Positions 9,212 through 17,091 of a stretch of 64,000 bases of DNA are shown here, one piece after another. Numbering within the stretch: position 1 is the first letter of the stretch; each line of letters begins with the position of its first letter. The stretch spans positions 95,904 through 159,903 of the forward strand of contig JBGAIM010000016.1 of the NCBI GenBank assembly GCA_044225555.1, read 5' to 3'. Position numbers and translations under genes: made by a program. Source of the stretch: JADLHS01 sp044225555 (GTDB lineage: Bacteria > Verrucomicrobiota > Verrucomicrobiia > Limisphaerales > JADLHS01). The notes under the pieces are model-generated. The model worked only from the letters and a program-made list of their open reading frames with translations. It did no database searches and was not told the origin of the DNA.

Positions 9212-10803
9212 GTCTTGATCTTCAAGAAATCCGGAATGGGCCACACTTGCTACCGCAATTTGGTTCGGACCGTGGCGGAAGGGATTTTCTCGCCCTCGGT
9301 CAGGTGAATTTCAGCTTAATGGACGAGTGCCTTCCCGGAATCAACAACACAACTCGGCATGTTCGTCCCTACAGTGTGCTCAGTTGGATTTATTGGAAAT
9401 TCTACGAGAGCAAGAAATCAGACTCCGAGGACAAGGCGACTGCGAAGGAACTGGCCCGTTTCAAGGAAAAGGTCGAGAGCTTGTTTCTGTGGGGACATCA
9501 ACTCAACAACGTGGGCGGGATTCCGGGTTTGCGTTCCAAACCCCACGAACTTGAGAAAGGCAAAGCGAACCTCACCTTCAAAGCATGGCGTCGGAGCGCG
9601 GGCAACACCAGTCTTCAGGCCGCAGTGCAATATGGGCCTTCGGTGAAAGACAGGGGTGGGCTTGGTTTCATCCACCAGATAAGCGGCCCGTTCTTTCAGG
9701 TCACCAAGGAGGGCGCAGGGCTTGCCGAGGCGTTGGATTCCTCTCTTCAAAAGCACCGCGCTTATTCGATGCTTGCGGACCATGAGGAACTTTTCGCCAG
9801 TGAAACCCAAGCTTCGGAATTGTTCGAGTCATGGCGCGTGGATGAGCTGCCTTCCAAGCGGGAGCGGGAAATCTTCGCCGATTGTTTTTACGACGAGTCT
9901 AAGATCAACGAGACGAGTGATGTTGGCCGTCGGAGCGCCACGCTCAATTTGATCCTGTCCGTGCTCCGTGGCAGCAGCCGGCCATTGGAGGAAGAAGAAA
10001 TTCGCCAGAGAATGGCTTTCCGGCGACTGCCCAACAGGAAAGGTCTGGGGCTGGATCGCGGACCGGAGCACAGCGCGAAGACATGGCTATTGCTGCAAGT
10101 CCGGCAGGCACAGCGCATCGCTATGGAATGTCTCCTGGCATGGGTTGAGCATCGCATTCTCAATTGTCACGAACGAAATCCTGCCAAACTCGTTGCGACG
10201 CTAAATGACCTTGTGGCGAAATCCGCTCCCGAGGTCTTCTCCCGCAAAACGCCCGCATCTGCCTTGGAGGCATGGCTTGGCAAAGTGAAGTCGCTCGATG
10301 ATTACATTGTCCGCGCGATGACTGACAATGGCCTGAGTCTCTTCTCGCTCTCACGCGAGCTTGAACGTGGTGTCCGAGAAGAACCGGATTCGGTATGTGT
10401 CTCCGCGCTTAAAGTGCTTCTTTTGATGCGCCGATTCGGTGAATGGCTCACGGATGACCCCCAACTAAAGCAGGAGATCGGACGAGGGGGAGTGCCACGC
10501 ATTTCTCTCGCCTATTGGTGCAACGTGTTCGACAAGAATTCCGAACAGCCGCTGGAACACCTGCTTGCTGTTCTGATCGAGAACTTGGTTCTGAGCCAGC
10601 ATTTCGCAGTTGCCACTAATCGTTTCGACGGAGGGCGGCAACGCCTGCGAATCATCTTGGAAGAAGGCGGCCTTGAAGCATTGGTTGAATATCCATGGCA
10701 GCCGCGCATTACGGCTGATCGTTTGGCGAGTTCCTTGTCGTTGCTGGTTGACTGCGGCCTCATTGCGTATGATGCGGACTCCGACAAATACTACTGCAAG
10801 TGA
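9208..10803 (+). CDS. Unknown partner of the PLD-like protein
   Basis: A 531-residue soluble protein translationally coupled to the PLD-like gene by an ATGA overlap. I recognise no catalytic motif. The N-terminus (LLPQFGSDRGGRDFLALGQVNFSL split around a DECLPGINN turn) resembles uncharacterised proteins of restriction-like or defence loci only in general character. The C-terminus ends with a winged-helix-like stretch (ASSLSLLVDCGLIAYDADSDKYY). The gene pair is isolated between the relaxase and the coupling-protein block, so the two products probably act together as one cargo module. Function is unknown. Confidence 0.7.
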   Translation: MSLDLQEIRNGPHLLPQFGSDRGGRDFLALGQVNFSLMDECLPGINNTTRHVRPYSVLSWIYWKFYESKKSDSEDKATAKELARFKEKVESLFLWGHQLNNVGGIPGLRSKPHELEKGKANLTFKAWRRSAGNTSLQAAVQYGPSVKDRGGLGFIHQISGPFFQVTKEGAGLAEALDSSLQKHRAYSMLADHEELFASETQASELFESWRVDELPSKREREIFADCFYDESKINETSDVGRRSATLNLILSVLRGSSRPLEEEEIRQRMAFRRLPNRKGLGLDRGPEHSAKTWLLLQVRQAQRIAMECLLAWVEHRILNCHERNPAKLVATLNDLVAKSAPEVFSRKTPASALEAWLGKVKSLDDYIVRAMTDNGLSLFSLSRELERGVREEPDSVCVSALKVLLLMRRFGEWLTDDPQLKQEIGRGGVPRISLAYWCNVFDKNSEQPLEHLLAVLIENLVLSQHFAVATNRFDGGRQRLRIILEEGGLEALVEYPWQPRITADRLASSLSLLVDCGLIAYDADSDKYYCK

Positions 10804-10867
10804 GGCAGTCCATTTCGGATTCACTGCGAATTCCAAGTGGACACATTCAGGACTGGTCGCGCACCTT

Positions 10868-10882
10868 GTGTAACTGATACAT
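10868..10882 (+). promoter_or_regulatory. Candidate transfer-regulon operator, coupling-protein block
   Basis: GTGT-AACTGAT-ACAT, 33 bp upstream of the GTG start at 10916. The preceding run CGCACCTTGTGT is identical over 12 bases to the sequence at the same element before the VirB operon. Confidence 0.5.
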
Positions 10883-10915
10883 CCGTCTTCTCGCTGCTTG
10901 TGTTGAATTGCTCGG

Positions 10916-11194
10916 GTGAGCACAAGCACAACTCAACAGCCGGTCTGTCAACTCTGGGGCATCTACCATACCGACCGGGAATACGCCCGCGTCATGTGTG
11001 ATCCGCTCCGGACTGTTGTTGAAGCACCCACCAAGACCGCCGCCGAGGAGGCTGCCGCGCACCTCGGGTTCAGCCAACCGTGGGCGCATCCCGTAACTCC
11101 AGAAGAAGCCCAGCGAGCAGAATGGCTGCCCCGAAGCCTGCGAACCCAACGCCAGGAACTCGCCCGCAAACCTTCACACGCCATGCGTATCTGA
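10916..11194 (+). CDS. Small hypothetical protein at head of transfer block
   Basis: A 92-residue frame from a GTG codon. It has a mixed alpha/beta composition (QLWGIYHTDREYARVM; PTKTAAEEAAAHLGF), with a pattern of small proteins that carry a strand-helix unit; no family recognised. The ribosome-binding region is weak. Support comes mainly from the candidate operator just upstream and the next gene starting 2 bp downstream, which suggest it opens the transcript leading to the ParA-like and coupling-protein genes. Confidence 0.5.
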   Translation: MSTSTTQQPVCQLWGIYHTDREYARVMCDPLRTVVEAPTKTAAEEAAAHLGFSQPWAHPVTPEEAQRAEWLPRSLRTQRQELARKPSHAMRI

Positions 11195-11196
11195 TT

Positions 11197-11451
11197 ATGC
11201 AAACCCCGACGACTGCCCAAATCCGCACCGCCATCCAAGTGCTGAAACGGTTTGGCGAACACATCAACCACAACACCGCGAACATCATCATTGACCTGCC
11301 GGAGACCCGATTTGGCGAACAGGTCGCAGCACGAGCCAAGGTTGTGAGCATGGACCAGGTCACACGGATTCAGACCGTAGCGGCGCAATTGGAACAGTGG
11401 CGCACGGAACTCAGCCAGCAAAGGAGGGAGTGTGTCAGTCATCATGTTTGA
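11197..11451 (+). CDS. Small hypothetical protein
   Basis: An 84-residue protein starting at ATG 11197 (MQTPTTAQIRTAIQVLKRFGEHI). It looks mostly helical and soluble with no cysteine-rich or membrane segment until the very end. An alternative upstream start at 11080 would overlap the previous gene and adds a low-complexity N-terminus. No family recognised. It sits two bases after the preceding gene and just before the repeat-rich region, a place where relaxosome accessory proteins are often found; that role is only a guess. Confidence 0.5.
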   Translation: MQTPTTAQIRTAIQVLKRFGEHINHNTANIIIDLPETRFGEQVAARAKVVSMDQVTRIQTVAAQLEQWRTELSQQRRECVSHHV

Positions 11452-11906
11452 TACAGGACAAGCCTTACCCCTTGTTGTCACAAGGATTCTGCGTCCGCGA
11501 ATGAGTCGCGAGGTAGACGCGCAACAACCGCGCATTCGCGGCGGCCAGCGGCCACGGCAAGGGCCAGTCCGTGACCGCGCATTGGCCAGAGGCAGGGCGC
11601 ATTCGCGCAAGGATCAGAATCGCGGTCAAACCGCAGACGCAGGCAGTCCATATCCGCAGTCGCGGCAGCAAATTGTCCGTGTCCGTGAACTGGCAGCGGG
11701 CCAGAACAGTCGCGATCAGGCAACGGTCACGAACGTGATTCGTCCCAGTTCAGTCCGGGACGACAGAATGTCCGCGACCACAAACTGGCCGCAGCCGCGA
11801 GCGGATCGCAAATCGTCCGCGAACGGAACGCTGGCAGTTCATCAACTGTGCGTGTCCATTGCGCCGCTCACAGAGTTCCCCGTCCGTATTCAACACGCTC
11901 CCGCGC
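11452..11906. repeat. Non-coding degenerate-repeat region (candidate transfer origin or partition site)
   Basis: About 455 bp without a convincing gene. The octamer GTCCGYGA occurs at 11493, 11567, 11681, 11770 and 11815, and GCGCATT-type words recur near 11530, 11577 and 11598. Two longer related units run at 11668-11696 and 11808-11837, both of the form GCAAATYGTCCG...CTGGCAG. A frame across the region (11432-11920) encodes a low-complexity Arg/Gln/Ala string and is probably not a gene. Its position before the ParA-like gene suits a centromere or oriT; this is inference. Confidence 0.5.
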
Positions 11907-12326
11907 ATGACCTCATTTGATCCAGCCAGTGTCCGGCAGGCGGTCGCAGAATTTACACCGCGCCGTCCCGAGAAGTTCCAGGACTTGATGCCGGCCAAAG
12001 ATGTCATCGTTGAACTCCGGCAGAAGCGCGCGTCGTATCGTGCGATTGCCGAATTGCTCACGCAGCATTGCCTACCCACGAGCAAGACGGCCATCGCCGT
12101 GTTCTGTCACGAAGTGCTGGGAGAAATCGTCCGTCCGCGCCGGCGTCCCGGACGCAAACGGACCGTTGTCCCCGCGCCGGCGAATCCGGCGTCCACGCCG
12201 GAACAGCCAGCCGCCGCACCGCCTCCCGCCGAAAACACAGGCAATGGCAACGGTGATGACATGCCATCGCGTAGTCGCGGCCCACGCATCGCCCAAGTGC
12301 GGATGCTCAAACCTCAAACCCCATGA
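11907..12326 (+). CDS. Putative DNA-binding accessory protein before ParA-like gene
   Basis: A 139-residue protein. Residues ~25-65 (AKDVIVELRQKRASYRAIAELL, then TSKTAIAVFCHEVLG) have a helix-turn-helix-like pattern. A basic, Pro/Ala-rich linker follows (RPRRRPGRKRT). The stop overlaps the ParA-like start (ATGA), so the two are coupled. Small DNA-binding proteins paired with ParA/TraL-type ATPases are common in plasmid and element backbones, and the adjacent repeats would be a natural target. The family itself is not one I can name. Confidence 0.6.
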   Translation: MTSFDPASVRQAVAEFTPRRPEKFQDLMPAKDVIVELRQKRASYRAIAELLTQHCLPTSKTAIAVFCHEVLGEIVRPRRRPGRKRTVVPAPANPASTPEQPAAAPPPAENTGNGNGDDMPSRSRGPRIAQVRMLKPQTP

Positions 12327-13015
12327 AACGACTTGATTTGATCCTCAATGGAAAAGGTGGCGTCGGCAAAAGCTTCTTCGCCGTGAACTTCGTCCAATTC
12401 CTGAAGGACAAGGGGATCGCTCATGTAGCGATTGATTCCGACAACGAGAACTCGACGTTGAAGCGATTTCACCCGGACGCCCGTTTTCTCGACCTCGACA
12501 ACCGTCGCGAAATGGACGGCATTTTCGCCGCGTTGGAGAAGTCGCAGCTCGTGGTGATGGATTGCCGGGCAGCCTCCACGGATTTGTTCATTGAATACTT
12601 TGCGGAGATTGACTTGTCCGCCGTGCTCGCGGCGATGGGCGCGAAGCTCACGCTCATCATGCCCGTCAATCACGAGGCCGACAGCGTTGACCAGGTGCAA
12701 CGGCTGGCCGACCAGTTTGGCAAGCAGGCAGGTTACATCGTCGTGCGCAACGCGGCGCACAGCGATAGTTTCACGCTGTTCGAGGCATCGGAAGTCCGGG
12801 CGCAACTGAAAGACAAGCTTGGCGGACGAGAAATCGCGATGACGCGATTGCAGGATTGGCTGGTCGAAGCCCTGAATGCCGAGAATGTGACCATCACAAC
12901 CGCCGCGAAGCACGCGTCGTTCAGCTTGCTCGACCGGCAACGTCTCCAGACATGGCAGCGGAAGCTCTACGCCGAGATTGAATCTGCCTCCGAACTGCTC
13001 TTGCCGACCAAGTGA
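12323..13015 (+). CDS. ParA/MinD-like (TraL-type) ATPase
   Basis: A 230-residue P-loop ATPase with the deviant Walker A of the ParA superfamily, NGKGGVGKS at residues 9-17, a second motif around LVVMDCRAAS and a following LIMPVN strand. ParA proteins move or position DNA; TraL-type relatives sit in conjugation operons. The C-terminus is helical and basic. The gene overlaps its upstream neighbour by 4 bp and is followed closely by a small membrane protein and the coupling protein, consistent with a backbone maintenance or transfer role. Confidence 0.8.
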   Translation: MKRLDLILNGKGGVGKSFFAVNFVQFLKDKGIAHVAIDSDNENSTLKRFHPDARFLDLDNRREMDGIFAALEKSQLVVMDCRAASTDLFIEYFAEIDLSAVLAAMGAKLTLIMPVNHEADSVDQVQRLADQFGKQAGYIVVRNAAHSDSFTLFEASEVRAQLKDKLGGREIAMTRLQDWLVEALNAENVTITTAAKHASFSLLDRQRLQTWQRKLYAEIESASELLLPTK

Positions 13016-13017
13016 TT

Positions 13018-13383
13018 ATGCCCGCCTCCGAACAACCTGATTTCGACGACGAGTTCGAGCGAGCCATCGCTGACTGGCGGGAGCGGCATCGTCTCCGGGA
13101 GGACGACGCCGTGTTGTTGCTGGTGGACTTGTTTCGCATCCACCAGCGGCATTGGGATCAGTTGCGTCAACGCGAGATGCCAGCGCTCGACCTCGTGCGG
13201 GCAGACATCGTGAAGCTCACGGAATCGACACGGACTTTTCAGGCTCAATCGGCAACCTTGCTTGAAGCCTTGCGAAAGCTTCCCTCGACACATCTGGCGG
13301 CGCGTATCACCCGCACTGCGGCGTTCTTCGCCGCGTTGGCTAGTTTGCTGGCGGGTTGTCTGATCGGGAGAGCGTGGCCGTGA
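13018..13383 (+). CDS. Small C-terminally anchored membrane protein
   Basis: A 121-residue protein, helical and charged over the first 90 residues, with a single hydrophobic segment near the end (AAFFAALASLLAGCLIG). It lies between the ParA-like ATPase and the coupling protein, and its stop overlaps the coupling-protein start. A GTG two codons upstream (13012) is an alternative start. The topology suggests a partner that tethers the ATPase or relaxosome to the membrane; TraM/TraK-like roles are possible, but no family is clear. Confidence 0.6.
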   Translation: MPASEQPDFDDEFERAIADWRERHRLREDDAVLLLVDLFRIHQRHWDQLRQREMPALDLVRADIVKLTESTRTFQAQSATLLEALRKLPSTHLAARITRTAAFFAALASLLAGCLIGRAWP

Positions 13384-14861
13384 AACTCGACTTCATTCCG
13401 GTCAGCCCGATTGCCTTTCCGCCCGATTTGGAATGGCTGCTCGTTCATCCGCAATACTACATGCTCGCGGGAGGCATCATGCTGGCGCTGATTGCCGCGT
13501 GGCTGTTGTTCAAACCCAGCAAAGGTGGATTTGTCGCACGGCTCGGCGGATTGACATGGCGGCGAAATCAATTCTGTCGCGGCTGGCTCATTACCGGCGA
13601 CACCGGCTCTGGCAAGACGAGTTCCGGCATAAACCAACTCGCACATCAAGTCTTCCAGAATGAGCCGACTTGGGGCGGGCTGTGCATTGACGAGAAAGGC
13701 GTCTATTGGGAAACGCTGGCGGCGATGGCCCGTCACTACGGACGCGAACACGACTTGATTCACTTGCAAATCCGCGCCGATGACACCGACGTGAATTGGA
13801 CTCCGCCGCATCGCTACAACCTGACCGGCGACCGGAGCATTCCCTTCACGACCTATGCCAAGTTCATCGTGGACACCGCCACCAGTCTTGGCCAGGGCGG
13901 CGACAAGGGATTCTTCAAGAGCCAGGCACAGACGCACATCGCTCATGCCCTCGAAATGCTCTTTGAGTTGAATCGTCCGGTCACGTTGCGAGGCGCGTTC
14001 GAGCTTCTGTCTGACCGTGAATTGCTCGAAGAGGAAATGGAAAATCTTGAATCGCTCCTCGATACGCCGCGCCGCGACGCAGTCTATGCGCACTTTGCCA
14101 ATCGCTTCCTAACACAGCCCGATGAACAGCTTGGCGGTGTGCGTGAAACCATCGCCAACTATCTGCAATACTTCCTCACGCCCGAAGTTGCCGAAGTGTT
14201 CTGCACGGGCGAAAGCACCTTTGATTTCGCGGCCATTGATTCCGGCAAAATCATCCTCACAACGATGCCGCAAAAGTTCCAGACCGAGCGGCGCTACGTG
14301 AACACATTCCTCAAGCTGCTTTACTACAACCACGCGCTCCGTCGCTTCGATCAGACGAAATCGGCCCGCGCCAAGAACAACCTGCTCATACTGTGGGCAG
14401 ACGAAGCCCAACGTTTCATGACCGCCAGCGAAGACGGCACGAGCGATTACAACTGCGTGGACGTGATCCGGGAGGCAGGCGCAACCGTTGTCGCAGCCGC
14501 GCAGAGCACGACTTCGCTTATTCCGCCGCTTGGCAACGACAAGGCCAAGGTGCTGACGTTGAACCTCCGTAACCGCCTCATTTTCCGTGCAGCCGACGAA
14601 GCCGACGCAGTGCAAGCCGCCGACTTTCTCGGCAAGAAGCGCGTCGTGAAACGCTCATGGGGATACAGCGCCGGCAAGCGCAATGCGAATTACAACGAAA
14701 CCGAGGAACACAAAATAAAACCACACAAACTCCGCAATCTCCGCGATCACGAATGCGTGCTCGTTCACTGTGAACGGGGTTTCCGGCAAAAGACGCTGCC
14801 GCCTCTGGAGGCAAATGGCACTGTGGCAAAATGGTTCTCTCCTTGGTCACCGGTCCTTTGA
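13380..14861 (+). CDS. Type IV coupling protein (VirD4/TraD family)
   Basis: A 493-residue membrane ATPase that links the relaxosome to the secretion channel. A transmembrane helix (about residues 27-45) precedes Walker A TGDTGSGKT (72-80). The central region has LCIDEKGVYWE, where coupling proteins carry the FDPKGE-like strand, and a Walker B-like LLILWADEAQRF. The segment REAGATVVAAAQSTTSL is the usual sensor region. I chose the GTG at 13380, which overlaps the previous stop. It ends 7 bp from the convergent TIR gene. Confidence 0.9.
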   Translation: MKLDFIPVSPIAFPPDLEWLLVHPQYYMLAGGIMLALIAAWLLFKPSKGGFVARLGGLTWRRNQFCRGWLITGDTGSGKTSSGINQLAHQVFQNEPTWGGLCIDEKGVYWETLAAMARHYGREHDLIHLQIRADDTDVNWTPPHRYNLTGDRSIPFTTYAKFIVDTATSLGQGGDKGFFKSQAQTHIAHALEMLFELNRPVTLRGAFELLSDRELLEEEMENLESLLDTPRRDAVYAHFANRFLTQPDEQLGGVRETIANYLQYFLTPEVAEVFCTGESTFDFAAIDSGKIILTTMPQKFQTERRYVNTFLKLLYYNHALRRFDQTKSARAKNNLLILWADEAQRFMTASEDGTSDYNCVDVIREAGATVVAAAQSTTSLIPPLGNDKAKVLTLNLRNRLIFRAADEADAVQAADFLGKKRVVKRSWGYSAGKRNANYNETEEHKIKPHKLRNLRDHECVLVHCERGFRQKTLPPLEANGTVAKWFSPWSPVL

Positions 14862-14868
14862 CCTTCGG

Positions 14869-15873
14869 CTACATTCGAATAATAATGTCGTAGAGCTTCT
14901 TGAGCTTTTGTTCTCCTAATTCCTTGAGCGATGTGATCGGCTCTTTAAGGGCCAAACGCCGGAAAGCCAGATCGTAAAGTTCCTGCTTCTCCATGCCCAA
15001 TCGCCCGGCTTTAGCCCAGATTGATTTGAAGAGTTGTTGTTGCCATATCCCTGGAGCTTTCCGTCGAATCTTGGACCGTTGCTGCGGCACTTGTTGGCGA
15101 AGCCACTGGATGGCTTCCTCGCCGAATTCGGCAGGGATTAGCTTATAGGAAGTTACTTTGTATCGACGATAGAGGTGCGAATACCATCCTGAGTGGGAAT
15201 CAGGGCGCCCAGCCAGCACATCAATTTCGGCCAAGAAATCGACGAGACGTTTTATCTCGAAGGCAGTGGCCTCATCAACATGCCGGTGGTCTGGTTGAAT
15301 AATATTTTTCTGAATAACCTTCTTGGTTTCGACGTAGTCGCCGGCCACCTGTGTGTTGTTGTTGCCCTCGATAGTCTGTTGAATGCTTCCGGGAGACTTG
15401 GACTCGGCTGGACTCGGAGGAGGCGTTTTTGTCTGGCGGCGACGTGATGAGTTCTTGACGCGTTTGCCGGATAGTGATGCTCGAATTTCGGCGAGCAGCC
15501 GTTCCTTCGCGTCGAATAAATTCAGACCAACAAGATCAATGTAAACAATCGATGCAAGCAACCCCGGTGGTTTGCAGTCTCGCACTCGGACGGTGATAAG
15601 TGTCCGCTTTTCGCCAGTGGGATCTTTCGCAAACGCTGCCGTCCATTCCGCTTCAGGAAACCGTGCGCTCAAATAGTCCGGTGAAAGCACCGCCAGGGTG
15701 CGCTTTCCTTGCTGCACCGCCTTGTGCATCTCGGAAACGAAGTTTGACCCAGCGACAAAATCCTGCTCCTGCAAAATCGTGCTGTAACCTGCTTGATCAA
15801 GCCAATCACCAATTCCCGTGGCCCAATGGACATCCGCCTTGTTATAGCTGATGAAAAAGTCGGCTTGATCCAT
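14869..15873 (-). CDS. TIR-domain protein with ORF6C-like C-terminus (defence candidate)
   Basis: A 334-residue protein. Residues 1-130 form a TIR domain: MDQADFFISYNKAD at the start, a VLSPDYLSA strand, and FPEAEW, where E76 is the likely NADase glutamate. A Pro/Ser-rich linker leads to a short IEGNNNTQVAGDY motif. The C-terminal third (HLYRRYKVTSYKLIPAEFGEEA) resembles the ORF6C region of phage antirepressors. TIR effectors usually act by NAD+ depletion after infection sensing. No cyclase or Thoeris partner is adjacent. Start chosen at ATG 15873; the frame opens at a TTG four codons earlier. Confidence 0.75.
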   Translation of the reverse strand: MDQADFFISYNKADVHWATGIGDWLDQAGYSTILQEQDFVAGSNFVSEMHKAVQQGKRTLAVLSPDYLSARFPEAEWTAAFAKDPTGEKRTLITVRVRDCKPPGLLASIVYIDLVGLNLFDAKERLLAEIRASLSGKRVKNSSRRRQTKTPPPSPAESKSPGSIQQTIEGNNNTQVAGDYVETKKVIQKNIIQPDHRHVDEATAFEIKRLVDFLAEIDVLAGRPDSHSGWYSHLYRRYKVTSYKLIPAEFGEEAIQWLRQQVPQQRSKIRRKAPGIWQQQLFKSIWAKAGRLGMEKQELYDLAFRRLALKEPITSLKELGEQKLKKLYDIIIRM

Positions 15874-16095
15874 GTAGCGTCTCAATTGAAGTTCATTCTC
15901 TTACCTAGAGAGACAAATTACCAAACTGCCAACGTCGGGCAAGAATTGACACATATCTCACCAAACAAGCGCCGCTAACCGACCCGAGCATCTTTGCTCT
16001 CTATCACCACTTCGCCTTGCAATCGAGCTGCACTGTCACGTTATGACTTCAATTCATGCTCAGCTTTCGGGTGAACTGGAATGCACACACAGCGT

Positions 16096-16995
16096 TCAAC
16101 TCTCAAAAGCCGATGATATTCGAGGTGCGACGCGGCGGATGCTTTCTCGCAAGAGTGCAGCTTGAGGCGAATAGACCAAGGCCAGCTCGCGTGTGAGTGG
16201 TTTCAAGTCCTCCAACTCAATAGTGGCAAAACGCTCCTTCGATAGATCTGCAATTGCCGGTGTGGGAATCACGGCCGCCAAGTCAGCATTCTCAATTGCG
16301 GAAATGAGGAGGCTGAAACTTTCCGCTCGGACGCGGATGTCGAATCGCACATTTACCTTTGTGGCCAAAGCGAGCACCCCCTTTGCGAGCACTCCATCAC
16401 CCGAAAGAAGCGCAAATGGCAGCTTCTGGAGAAGTTGAAATCCAGCCGCGGTTCGACCTGGCAACAACTTGCGAGGAACGACGAGAGCGTAGGCGAGTGA
16501 TCCACATGGCAGTGCGCTCAAGCCGTCGTCCGCCGCTTCCTTGCGAACAATCGCCAAGTCCAAGTGACCGCCTTTAACAGATTCAACTGATTGCGCTGTC
16601 GTCTTGGTTAGAAACTCAAGCCGGACGTTCCCCGCTACATTTTGAAGCACGGTGAGACGCGGCATGATCAACCAACGGAACACGCTCTCGCCCGCGCCAA
16701 TACGGATTGCTTCATCTTTGGCGGAAGTTGCTCGCATCTCCTCGACCGAACGGAAGTATGCTTGCGTCAGCACGGCCAGTTTTCGGCCTTCGTCAGTCAA
16801 TCGAACGGTTTTCCCGGCGCGTTCGAGCAGCTTCGTTCCAATGTATTCCTCCAACTCCTTGACCTGCCGACTGAATTGACTCTGACGCGTGGGATCTCCC
16901 TTTGCGGCCAATACAATCGAGCCGGATTCGGCGATTTTGCAGAATGCCCGAAGCCGCTCAACCGTGAAGCCGCTAATTGCTGCGCCAGATTCCAC
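16096..16995 (-). CDS. LysR-type transcriptional regulator
   Basis: A 299-residue regulator. The N-terminal winged helix spans residues ~8-70 (FTVERLRAFCKIAESGSIVLAA, then QSQFSRQVKELEEYIG), and a periplasmic-binding-protein-like effector domain follows (RLEFLTKT, LDLAIVRKE). The start is probably the GTG at 16995; the frame extends upstream to 17787, but that part lies antisense to the helicase gene and looks spurious. It is transcribed away from the 30-kb defence operon across a 96-bp gap. LysR proteins usually control the divergent neighbour, so it may regulate the defence genes. Confidence 0.8.
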   Translation of the reverse strand: MESGAAISGFTVERLRAFCKIAESGSIVLAAKGDPTRQSQFSRQVKELEEYIGTKLLERAGKTVRLTDEGRKLAVLTQAYFRSVEEMRATSAKDEAIRIGAGESVFRWLIMPRLTVLQNVAGNVRLEFLTKTTAQSVESVKGGHLDLAIVRKEAADDGLSALPCGSLAYALVVPRKLLPGRTAAGFQLLQKLPFALLSGDGVLAKGVLALATKVNVRFDIRVRAESFSLLISAIENADLAAVIPTPAIADLSKERFATIELEDLKPLTRELALVYSPQAALLRESIRRVAPRISSAFES

Positions 16996-17091
16996 AATCT
17001 TGACTATAAAGTAATACGTCGAGATGACAATTGCATATTCTTGCCGCCTTGGACATGGTAAAAAGTAGCCAGAAATTGCGAGAGAATCTTT

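Noticed and set aside
11432..11920. Open frame across the repeat region
   Set aside because: Product is an Arg/Gln/Ala-rich string without predicted structure; the repeats explain the openness better.
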